A stretch of DNA of 64,000 bases from Monarcha castaneiventris obscurior. Its lineage: Eukaryota; Chordata; Aves; Passeriformes; Monarchidae. The notes under the pieces are model-generated. The model saw nothing but the letters and a program-made list of their open reading frames with translations, searched no databases and had not been told where the DNA came from. Every line of letters begins with the position of its first letter. Positions within the stretch are counted from its first letter, which is position 1. The stretch covers positions 1,808,001 to 1,872,000 of the forward strand of contig JAMPIT010000682.1 in NCBI GenBank assembly GCA_026261815.1. Reading direction: 5' to 3'. The position numbers and the translations under genes were made by a program. Shown in pieces: positions 35,801 to 46,000 of the stretch.

Positions 35801-38639
35801 GTGGTATTAGCAAGAAATAGCCTGCAACTGCAGCAAAATGTCTCCAAGGCCTCATGCCTTTCTGCAGGCAGCATGTTTTCAGTGCTGGGTATTTATTCAC
35901 CTATGAGAAACCAAATCCTTTCCACTTCTGAATGACTATTTTTGCTCAGATCACGTGGTTCCAACAATCACGTGCCTGAAGTCCTCAAGAGTCTAAGCAG
36001 AGGAAAACATGGAGTTTGTTTTCTGGCAAAAAACACATCCGAGACCTAGTGCTTTACAGAGCTTGCCTGCTAAGCCTCCATTGGTTCTTACAGACCCAAA
36101 CTTCCATTCCTTTAACTGCAGCATCTCTGCCAGAAGTCTGCAGTGACTTCAGTCTAAATGATTCCACAAACACTTGAAGCGATGTTTGGCACAGTAGCTG
36201 AATCTGGTTCCCTCCAGTTGCAGAGAAAAAAACTTAAAATTTCAGTCCAACATTTTAAACAGGAGCTAAATGAATTTGAGGCATTGCTGGTGAATATCCC
36301 CCTCTCTTAAAATGCTGCTGAGGGCACAACAGAACAGCTGCAGGGAGACTCATTTCACTTAGATTTGGAAGTCATGCATGCACAGTTGGCTAGACTGAGC
36401 TAAGCTCTTCATTAATAGAAGTGTAAACTCTATGGAGAATTCAAGAATCAAGCTGAGGCATATTTGCTCCTACACCAAATATTCAAAGAGAGGAATTATT
36501 TGAGAAGGAAAGCATGTCTCTTCTCACTCCAGCACCTGACTTCATTTTTTTTTCCCTAAGCATCCTAGCTGAAATTAATCAATTGCAATTCTTGACTGAT
36601 TATTTTATGGAAAATGCATTTTATGAACAATGTCAGAACAACAGGGCTCGCACAACTAACTTTTAGGAAGCATTTACTTTTAGGATACTACAATAGCAAA
36701 AAATTCTAACACAGAAATATTTCACCTCTCAGTTCTCATCAGAAAAACCAGGTGTTCAGTCAAATCCAAAACTGAATTGGTAGCAAAAGTACTGTGACTG
36801 ACATTACTACAACACAAAATTAATGTGAAAGAGGTAGGACTTCTGTGGATAAAGCTTTTGTCGTAATGGATTAAGGTGGGACTTTCATTAGGGACAGATT
36901 ATTCCCTTCCTGCTCACCATGGGATTTTCTTTTTTCTCCTTCAGGAGTCAAGACATTGAACCAGAGAGGGAACACACTTGATATGATCAATTTCCACATT
37001 CTGCTGGAACAAAATAGATCTCAAATGCGGCGAGAGGAAAGTCAATAGTGCTACCTGAGTCTTAGCTGCACACTCTGTCTGTTGCTACACAATACAGTGC
37101 ACTGCATGAGAATTTATGTTATTTTGCTTATTTTTTGAGCTTTTTTTCCTCCCTTTTTTGCAAGCTGGCAGAAGTTTACATCAGATTCCTCTAGCCGTAA
37201 AAAGCAAGAACACCGGCTCAGCCACAAGAGCAAAGCAAACCCAAAATCTCCCCCCACAGACACTGTTTTTTGGGTGTTTCGCTGGATTTGTGGCATATTG
37301 TGTGTGTGCTGGAGAGAAGGGATGGCAGGGTCCAAGCTGGAATGAATTAAATCTGACCTAGAGATCAATAACTTCTCCTCTGTGATGGTCACCTTCTACG
37401 TGTTAAGAGCTCTTGTGTGCTGTCACTTGGCAGTGATGCCTATAAACCTAAAGAGAAAATCTGATAAAACCCACTTTCGATTCTGCTAAGAAACCACTGC
37501 CTTAGTTAGGTGATGTGCCACTGAGCATACATTTAGATGCTCATTTAATCTCTCATACCTTTGGATTTGCCTTGTGGTCAAAAATTATTAGCCGTAGGAC
37601 AGGCAGAAATGCTGTTCAGAGAAGGGTTGGGGGTCAGTGAGCACAGCCTCAAAGTAGTTCACACTTCACCAAAAACGTGGGCTTGCAAAAACAGACAGGC
37701 TGGAGAAGTCAAAGGTTTAGAGAAGTCAGGGGTTTAGCAAACACCAAAGAAAGAAGAATTGGGAAACAGGCTCATGGGGGAGATCTGGAGGTCTCTGGTT
37801 CAGCCTCTTGCCCAAAGCAGGATTATTGCTGACACCAGACCAGATCAGTGGTGTTTGTGATGTCTTTGCCTTGGAGCCAGCTTTCATGGTGGGAAAGTCC
37901 TGTGTCCTCAGAAAAATACTGAAGGAAGACTTCAGGGTGAGGAAGAGAGCAGAAAGTCGGGCCAGCTCCCATTGAACTGAACACCAGCAACTGTGTTTAG
38001 ATATTTTCTTGAAGCCTGGGGACTCTTTTGCTGTGTAGGTTTACACAGAAGTCTTTCAAGATAACCAGGCCAGGAGTACCAATGTTCCACATAGTCCCTA
38101 TCGCTTCCCTAAGAGTGGATTTTCCTCTGGAAACCCCAGACTTGTGTGTGACCCTGCCAAGTGCCAGTGCTGTCCCTGAGACACAGGACAACCCCAAAGG
38201 CTGACCTCTTCTCCAGGGAGGTTGGAAGTTTGGAAGGGAGGGAGGTATCAGCCTGATATTGCTATTCCCATAGCAACTCCAGCCAGGCCTTTGCTCCTGG
38301 GTGAATACAAAGGCAAGAGCTCTGCACGGGGAGCATTCAGTACCTCCAGGCTGAAGGAAAATGCCAGCACTCAAGATAGCAATAGTAAGGCAAACATTTA
38401 CCCAGGCTTCATAAGCAAAGGGAGGACAATGAGCCTGGGAACACAGTGTGTGCAAAATCCCGGCTGTCCCACGGCACAAACGCTCCCTGGGAAGTCCAAG
38501 GCTGAAAGAAAGGGACTTGCCCATCGAGGCAGAGGGGTAATGTGAGTAAAGGATCACTGTCAGTAACCATTCCCTTTGCTTCTTCCCTCCCACTCCTGTG
38601 GTGTGTCTCAGTTCAGCACAGGGAGCTCAGCACCGGTGA

Positions 38640-38957
38640 TCCAGGACCTGAAGGGAACTTACAGGAATGATGGGGTAAGGCTGTCACTGTAGTGATAGGA
38701 CAAGGGGGAGTGGGTTCAAATCAAAGGAAGTGGGGTTAGATTAGATTTTAGGAAAAAATTCTTGGCTGTGAGGGTGGGGAGGCCCTGGCACAGGCTGCCC
38801 AGAGAAGCTGTGGCTGCCCCATCCCTCAAGGCCGGGTTGGACGGGGCTTGGAGCAACCCGGGATAGTGGAAGGTGTCCCTGCCCATGGCAGGGGGATTGG
38901 AACAAGATGATCTTTAAGGCTCCTTCCAGCCCAAACCATTCTAGGATTTTGTGATTG
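38640..38957 (+). mobile_element. CR1 LINE, 3' fragment
   Basis: This is the 3' end of a CR1 of the type carrying TTGGACGGGGCTTGGAGCAA and CCCTGCCCATGGCAGGGG. It finishes with ATTCTAGGATTTTGTGATT. It belongs to a different subfamily from the 2485 and 31580 copies but matches the one at 45490-45906. Confidence 0.88.
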
Positions 38958-40109
38958 AGTCACATCCAGCCTGATACCTAAACATGGGGAGACCAAATGC
39001 TTTGTTGCCAATCAAACTCACACAATCCTGAAGCTCAGGTGGATGGGAAAATGCAAGTGCAAGAACCTAGAACTCATCCCAGGGTCTTCCACGGTCACGT
39101 CAGTGGTGTAATCCTTACTAGCCATGTCTCACTGAGCAGCCCTTTCCTTTTTTAAAGTGGTGGAAGTGCAGGTAGGCTCTAGGCTAGAACACATTGTGTG
39201 CAAGGTACTTGTAGGTCTTCCTGAACAAACCTTGCCTGAGATCACTGGAAAAAGGTAACGTCTGACAGCCCAGAATGCATCATCCCTCCCCTTCCCCTGT
39301 AAACACAGGTTAAGGAAATAAACATTGTAACAGGGAGATATAATATTTCTTTACTTTTCGACTTCTAGGGAAAAAAGCACACACAGCTCTGAGGTGATCA
39401 AAGGTTTCATGCTGTTTCGCAGCACACACATTCCTTAAAGATCCAACTCCAGTACAACCAAAAAGCTGCTTAAACTGGGAACAGGACCTGATTAAAACAC
39501 AACCAGACGAAAAAAAAAAAAAATCTTCTGACATCTTCTGAACATGCATTCAAAAGAAAAAAAGAAAGATTCCATGACAACACCACAAGCATCACTTTAG
39601 GTTTCTGGAGGATGAGGAAAGCCTCCAGCTCCAGATTTCTGGGAGTATATTCAGCCCCAGTTAAGCACTGCCTCAGTGCTGGATCCAGCAGGTCATCAGA
39701 TACTGGGGAATACAATATTGCAGCAGCTCATGACGAGGCTGAGTTGGTAATCCAAATACCAGCCTGTCTCCATCTATTTTGATCTTCTGATACAGCCTGC
39801 AAAATTCCCTCATTTCTATGTTTGGGTTCAGGAGGAGTCAGCAGAGCTTGGCAGCATGCCCCTGACCTCTAATGGATGTTGGGCTGGGGCATATTTGAAG
39901 CATTCCTGGGGGATGTTGTAGGCCCTAGACCTGAGCTAGGGAAAGTCACTCCCTATAACCTGCCGATCAAAAATTCCCTGTGAAACAGTGGGGGAAAGGG
40001 TGCAGGAAGGAAAAAAGGGCACTTTGCTCCCTGCCCAGAGCTGCCAAAGCCAGTCAGTTGTAGGGATCCATCTCCAGAGCAAGCCAGTAAAAAACCACAC
40101 ACAGACAAG
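38958..40109. other. Sequence just downstream of ZNF462
   Basis: No feature is recognised apart from short A and T runs. It would lie beyond the inferred distal cleavage site of ZNF462. Confidence 0.6.
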
Positions 40110-40128
40110 CACGCACTCTTAAAAAGTT

Positions 40129-40134
40129 TTTATT
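40129..40134 (-). terminator. Distal polyadenylation signal AATAAA
   Basis: AAUAAA in mRNA sense is followed within about 15-45 nt by GU-rich sequence (GTGCGTGCTTGTCTGTGTGTGG, read from about 40116 to 40095, quoted here in two parts: GTGCGTGCTTG then TCTGTGTGTGG). This pairing of signal and downstream element is the best support for the end of the long 3' UTR at about 40110. Confidence 0.6.
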
Positions 40135-40535
40135 AATTTTCATTGTTTTTTTTTTTTTAAAAAAAACAAACCCGTCAGTGCAACAGTTCAGTATCCCCTT
40201 CCTATCCCCCATCAGTAAGCAGTAATTTTAAAATCAGGAAATACCGAGTGCTGAAGCCAATGGGTTAGCATTTTGCTATTATTTCCTTCTGTCAAACTCT
40301 GAAAAAGTCCTCTGTATAAATTAAACAATGAAAAAAATGTTATTTTCAATTCTATGCCATTACAGTCAACAGAATCATAATAATGCACCTAAAATGTGTG
40401 TCCACAATATATCAGGTATACATTTTTGGGAAAAGAAAAAAAGGAAAAAAATATGACATTCTAAGTTTGTTAAAAGGATAATGGTCCCATATTTTTTTAT
40501 TACAGGTTAGCAAAACAAAATCCAATGGATTACAA

Positions 40536-40543
40536 TATTTACA
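40536..40543 (-). promoter_or_regulatory. Possible Pumilio site in 3' UTR
   Basis: The mRNA reads UGUAAAUA, which fits the Pumilio consensus UGUANAUA. One 8-mer in 2.7 kb of AT-rich UTR can occur by chance, so this is only a candidate. Confidence 0.3.
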
Positions 40544-40924
40544 TGTTATTTGAAAAATTAAGTAGTGATAAAAGCATGTCACAATCATTGTTTCTTTTTT
40601 TTTTTTTTTTTTTCTTTTTCGTTTTTGGTAACCATTACAAACACCCAATCCAGGTATGGAACTGTTTAAATATATTTGAAATGAGGCCAATTAAAAAACA
40701 AATACAGACACAAAATGTGTATTTATACTTGTCCCTCCAATGTGTTTTTTCTATGATGTTCCCTCCCTATTAAAAAGAAAACCAAAACAAAACAAAAAAA
40801 CCCAACAGAAAAATTGAAAGAATCCCCCTAACACACAATTGATGAATCCCCAAAAGCAAAACACCATGCTTCTCAAGTAGCACTTATTCCACAAATGCAA
40901 CATTTTTTGCCATCATTTTTAAGT

Positions 40925-40959
40925 GAAGCTCTCCAGGACACAATTTCCTGGAGAGCTTC
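40925..40959 (-). promoter_or_regulatory. Perfect 14-bp hairpin in ZNF462 3' UTR
   Basis: The arms GAAGCTCTCCAGGA (40925-40938) and TCCTGGAGAGCTTC (40946-40959) are exact reverse complements around a 7-nt loop. As the arms are perfect on both strands, the mRNA would form a 14-bp stem with loop AATTGTG. No function is known to me. Confidence 0.65.
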
Positions 40960-40966
40960 CTATTTT

Positions 40967-40995
40967 CCCCCCTCCCCCTCCCCCAGATCCCCCCC
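40967..40995 (-). promoter_or_regulatory. Predicted RNA G-quadruplex in distal 3' UTR
   Basis: Plus-strand C runs at 40967-40972, 40974-40978, 40980-40984 and 40989-40995 give four G runs of 5-7 nt in the mRNA with loops of 4, 1 and 1 nt. This satisfies a strict G-quadruplex pattern. It lies immediately upstream, in mRNA sense, of the hairpin at 40925-40959. Confidence 0.55.
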
Positions 40996-41738
40996 AAAAA
41001 ACAAAAAAAACAAACGAAGACACATGCATTTCTAAAACTAGGTTTCAGTCAAGTACTTTCTACTTTTTGGAAAGAAACTTTTTTTTTTCAGGTTTTTTTT
41101 CTTGTTTTTCCTTTTTTTTTTTTTAAATTCTTTTTTTTTTTTTTCTCTTTTTTGTTCACAATCAGAACATACCATGGGCACTGGATCCTGTATTGGCCAC
41201 TCAGGCAAAAATCCCCAAATTGAGTTTAAATAGGCTTTCTAGCCCATGAGTAGTGCAGGATCAGCCACTTAGGTATGCAGGTTTCTATCCATTCTACACT
41301 GCTCCCCTCATGCTAAAAAGCTAAGGAGGAGGGGAAAAAAACTCAGCAACTCCATCCACTGGATTCGAGTAAAAGTAGTTCTCCAGGCTCAATGTCGTGT
41401 GTAACCAACTCACCTCCGCTTGCAAAAAGATGTGTTAACAGACACCCCCTCCCTCCCACCACACCTAAACAAAAAGAAAAAAAAAAAGAAAACACTCACA
41501 AACCACAGACGGAATTAAAAAAAAAAAAGGAAGGAAAAAAAAAAAAGGCAGCCAATCTCAACAAAAAGTTACTGGTGTGAGACTGATTGATGTTAATATG
41601 ACAAGCAACAGAACGGTTATGAGGACCCATGTGTTTGGCCCATGAGCTGCATAGCTGTGCTGTAAGTTTGGTTCTTTAGGTTTTTTTTTTTTTAAAGTTA
41701 AAACTTCTTTGTTATCTCCATATGTTTAAAATTAACGA

Positions 41739-41778
41739 GGACGACAACGACGACGACGACAACAGCAACAACAAAAAA
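41739..41778 (+). repeat. Short ACG/AAC-type triplet repeat in 3' UTR
   Basis: An imperfect triplet run (GAC/ACG/AAC units) ends in an A tract. In mRNA sense it reads as GUC and GUU triplets. It contains several CpGs, which is unusual within this AT-rich UTR. Confidence 0.7.
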
Positions 41779-42754
41779 GGTTCTAGTTACAAGATCTAGT
41801 CTCCTTTCCCTGTCCCCCACTCAAAAAGAAATACTCATTTTTACATGAGAAACTTAATTGTGCTGTATTTGTAACACCTCAGGCTGACAGAAAATAAAAC
41901 ATGTGGCAACAAAACTGCACAATCAGTCACATGAAATCTACCAAATACTAAAATTATAACTGAATACTAACAAACAGCTTACCTGGAATAAAGGATGACA
42001 ATTCACAAACAGTTATCTAGGAATTAAAGTATCTCTCTCTTTTTTTTGTTTTTTTTTTTTACTAAAATAATTAAAAAAATCACAGTATTTTAAGAAATAA
42101 AACCCACACTGGGATTTTAAGCACAATTTGTTTTTTCCTTTCTTTAAAACTTTTTTCTTCTTCCTCCATTCACCACCTTGCCCAGCAGTCTCTCTACATT
42201 TAACCACAACAACAACAGGTAGTACTGACAAATGCAGAGATCTCCCTTGGTTAATTCTGAGGTACTAGGAAACAGGTGACTGTTTTTAAGCAAAGCAGTT
42301 TCTGTTTTGTTTTTTGTTTTCCTTTTTTTTTTTTTTTCCCCTGGTGGTTTTTTTTTTTTTTCCTCTTTTTATCTATTTTTTTTTTTTCTTTCTTTTCTAA
42401 AGCAGTTGCGTTCAGTCTGGAAAAGCGTTATGTATTAAAACTAGAAAAACGCACACAAACTTGTGCGTCGAAAAGTTGTCCCCCCACCACTTCTTCCACG
42501 CTCACGACGCTTCCACTCATAAAACAATCGAAGTCTCTCCACTGCAAAGCACGATGTGTAATGTAGGAAAAACACGGGGAGTTGCTTCATTAGTCCAAGA
42601 TGAATATAACTTCCCATTGTCAGGATCCAGGAGGAAAAAAGATGCAGTGACGTAATGGAGCCACTTATTCCCATCACTTAAATAACTTTTAATATACACA
42701 CACTCACACAGGTACCAGTGCTTTGAAAATAGATCATTCAGTCCTAAAAGCAGC

Positions 42755-42760
42755 TTTATT
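42755..42760 (-). terminator. Proximal polyadenylation signal AATAAA
   Basis: The plus strand reads TTTATT, so the mRNA reads AAUAAA about 82 nt after the ZNF462 stop codon. A GU-rich stretch (GTGTGAGTGTGTGTGT in mRNA sense, about 42713-42696) follows 40-65 nt downstream. Cleavage would fall near 42735-42745. A predicted G-quadruplex lies just upstream. Confidence 0.5.
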
Positions 42761-42771
42761 TCTTCCTTCTG

Positions 42772-42793
42772 CCCGCCCCGCCCGCCCTGGCCC
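42772..42793 (-). promoter_or_regulatory. Predicted RNA G-quadruplex in ZNF462 3' UTR, near proximal poly(A) signal
   Basis: In mRNA sense there are five runs of three or four G separated by loops of 3, 1, 1 and 1 nt (C runs at 42772-42774, 42776-42779, 42781-42783, 42785-42787 and 42791-42793 on the plus strand). Short loops predict a very stable structure. It ends 12 nt before the AAUAAA at 42760. Folding is predicted, not shown. Confidence 0.6.
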
Positions 42794-42841
42794 GCTCATC
42801 ACTGTTCAAGTACGTCGATTAGAACCACACACACCAAACGC

Positions 42842-43043
42842 TTATTCATTTTTGGCCTCCGGGTTGTCTAGGAGAGGTTTGTCAGCAGCCACCATGCTGA
42901 CCGCTGTTTCCCCGGCGTGGGAGTAGTCCACCACCATGGTCTCGATGCCTTCCTTCTCTTCTGGCAGCGTGCTGGCGGTGTCCTCCACGTCCTCCTTGGG
43001 CTGGCTGTCCTCGCCGCTCCGGTGCTTGCTCTCGCTCAGCGCC
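42842..43043 (-). CDS. ZNF462: ZNF462 last coding exon, C-terminal tail and stop
   Basis: The acceptor is TTTCTCACCGCAG. One base completes a Met codon, 66 sense codons follow and the frame closes at TAA (42844-42842). The tail has no zinc finger. It is rich in Glu, Asp and Ser in its first half and ends in a Leu/Ala/Asp-containing segment (AADKPLLDNPEAKNE). The exon's 5' half is GC-rich compared with the AT-rich 3' UTR that follows. From memory this tail is the least conserved part of the C-terminus between birds and mammals, apart from the final residues. Confidence 0.93.
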
Positions 43044-46000
43044 CTGCGGTGAGAAACAGGAACGGTGGGGCACGGGGGTACAGCAAAGCCAGCCCGTGCC
43101 TGTCACATGATGGGCAGGAGCAGATCACTTTCCAAAAAAGCGGCCACGCCATGCCACAGGCTCAAAAGGAGAGGCAGATGAATGAATGTGCCGGCCGGAC
43201 CCATGACATTCTAGCCCTGAAACCGAATCTTTGTTTGTTCTGCGCTGGGACAAACTTGGGACCAGAGGGAAGAACTCAAATTGTGACACTTGGAGTTTAT
43301 TCCCATCTCCCCGGCCCCTTGTAAACAAGACTTAGGAAGCACCAAACAAAGGCACAGGAAAGGAGTACTTTTCCCAAAGAATTAATAAAATCCCATAAAA
43401 CTTCTCACAGGTTGCAGCATTTCAAGTACTTATATTCAGACTTATATTCTCTTAAGGGTAAGAGAAGTTATTGTTTCTCCTCCCATCGCAGTTAACCCAC
43501 AATATTGTACTCAAATGCTTCCCAGATGTCAGCAACCTTGAATGAAACCTGCTCTTTAAAGAAACATTGGCTAGAAAAGAGATCTCCACTACCAATGAGA
43601 TCTTCATAAAAAGAAGGAAACAGACTGTTCCAGAGATGCCTATCTGTGATGTGTATCACACCACAGAGTGCAAACCGCCACAGAGAGGAAAATGTTTTTT
43701 TAAAAATCAACAGTACACTCAGGGGAAGTTAATCCTGGCCAGGAGGCATTCACCTAGAGACAATCTTAAGTTTTAGAATCACAGTTAAACCCTACGGTTT
43801 ACAGCCACCCTGGTCAGCAGAGTAAGAAAGAATGAATGGGTGAACACGCAGAGACATCTGATGACAGCAACCACAGACAGGTTTGGTCTACACAGAACCG
43901 TGTTTGCATTCCTCACGGCTTTTTGGGCGGGGAGATTTGGGGCGAGGGGAACACAAAGAGCTCTACTGACACCCCTGGGTGCTTGGCAAGGGAACACAAA
44001 GCAACTTACATGCCGTGTCTCAGCACGTGCCGCTCCCACTCGGAGCCCTCTGTAAAGGACCGGCCGCAGAACTCGCACGGGAAGCGTTTCTCTGGAGCGC
44101 TGCTGTCAGGAAACATCATGGGATCTGGAAAAAGACAGCACAGCCCATGAACTTGGAAATGCCAGGGCAAGAAGGGACCACTGTGATCCTGCCCTGATGC
44201 CCTCGGCTGCACCTCTCATTCCAGAGAAGCAAAAGGACTTTCCTGTCAAGTAACTGGGAAAATGCAGCTCCTGCAAAAGGAAAGTGACACTGCAAGTGAC
44301 AAACCCCGTCCTAGGTCTTAAAGCATCTCTGCAAGCAAGGGCAACGAGTTCCTACTCCCTGTTCTTGTATTTCAACAAATGAAGAGGCGGTGGAATTTGA
44401 ATTCTAAATCAAAATTGCAAAGTCTAGGACTGAAGTGGCCTGAAAGCAAAATCAAAAAACTCACTCAAGTCCATCTACAGTTTTGGAACTGGTAGTACAG
44501 ACTTGAGGAAACACATGGATTTGGTACATTTAACATGTGATTCTTGTAATAAATCATGAAGTCTCATGGATTAAGTCCTGCATCTTAACTACATAGGTGT
44601 TTCATCCCGTCCTAATCTTTTATACAGAGTGCTTGGGGCCTCATTTGCAGAAGTGTCAAGCACCTTGTAAAATGAGTGAAGTCACTGGCAGCTCAGGGAG
44701 TGACATTCCTGAAAGCCAAGCTCCATGTGAACACAGCCTGCTCTGACAAAAGATGAAACATTTTCTCACAAATTAAGAAGATCACCGCACAAGCCATTAA
44801 AAATAATTGCATGAACTATCTCACTTGATTCTTTTGCTGGAAATGAGACAGCACCATCTGCTCAGAGCATTAATTCCTTAGCAGGGATTATCTTAAGCAA
44901 GAAATCAACAGAATGTCTTTCTGACTCCTCCTGAACTACATAATAAAAGAAAAGGGATTTTGCTTAATTTTGGTTCTGATCTCTGCTCACTTGATTTCTT
45001 CACTCTCAGACTTACTCTGCTCAGGATCAGTCTATGAACTCAAAATTGCTCACACATTCCCTATTATCCATACCTAAGTCCTGAAAATGCATTTTTTGTG
45101 ACACATTTCTCACTTAACCTTTACCTCAATTTTAAATGGAATGGATCTTAACATAATTTTCTGCCTCCTCCCATGAAAGGAAAAAAAAAATCCACTTTGC
45201 ATTTCTTATTGTTGGGGACTTATTTATTATGTGGTTAAATGTCATACAGCTGCTGCGTCAGGGGGAACACCAGAACGCAAGAAAATGCCATTAGCTCAGT
45301 TTACATCTGGATTTTTAACACCTTAAGCATGGCACAAATGCACAAACACACTGCAACACACAGACTAGTCGTGATAGGGGGATAAATACTTTTGGTATTT
45401 AAATAAGTTTTAGAGGCAAATGCTGCTGATGGTCTGTATAAGAATACACCTATGGTATAGCACACAACAGGGTGTTTATTCTGGGCCTCTGCAGAGAGGA
45501 GATGTGAAACAGAGACTCTGTTCTGCCTGAACGGGGAGGAGCTGGGGTTGTGCAGCCTGGAGAAGAGGAATCTCTGGGGAGACCTTTCAGTTCTTAAGGG
45601 GGGGTTATGAGAAAGACAGAGAAACACTTTTTGCCAGAGAGTAGTGACAGAGAAAAGAGCAACAGTTTTAAACTGAGAGTAGGATGAGACTGGACACAAG
45701 GAAGAAAATTTTTAAGGTGAGGGTGTTGAGACACTGGCAGAGGTTGCCCAGAAAAGCTGTGGCTGCCCCATCACTAGAAATGTCCAAAGCCAGGTTGGAC
45801 GGGGCTTGGAGCAACCTGTGACTGTGGAAGGTGTCCCTGCCCATGGCAGGGGGTGGAACTGGATAAGATTTAAAGGTTGCTTCCAACCCAAGGCAGTCCA
45901 TGATTTACACCTGCAACCCCCATTAAGTTTAGCAAGTGTCACTCCAGTAAATTCACCTCCTGTTCAGACAACAAGAACTATCTTGCTCAGCCTACTTCCC

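Larger units (their letters stand above)
32035..38639. other. Intergenic, mostly unique sequence
   Basis: This interval holds copy 2 of the 114-bp repeat and an AT-rich candidate block at 32200-32510. The 198-codon minus-strand frame at 37997-38593 has no recognisable domain. Confidence 0.65.
40110..42841 (-). other. ZNF462: ZNF462 3' UTR (inferred)
   Basis: From the stop codon to about 40110 the sequence is AT-rich, free of CR1, and has many long T runs on the plus strand that become A tracts in the mRNA (for example 40595-40613, 42323-42337, 42348-42361, 42376-42387). AAUAAA signals with downstream GU-rich sequence lie near both ends of this interval. I therefore take it as a roughly 2.7-kb 3' UTR with a possible very short proximal form of about 100 nt. 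The exact cleavage positions are inferred. Confidence 0.65.

Noticed and set aside
37997..38593. 198-codon minus-strand open frame
   Set aside because: No recognised homology, and an overlapping plus-strand frame; not enough to call a gene.
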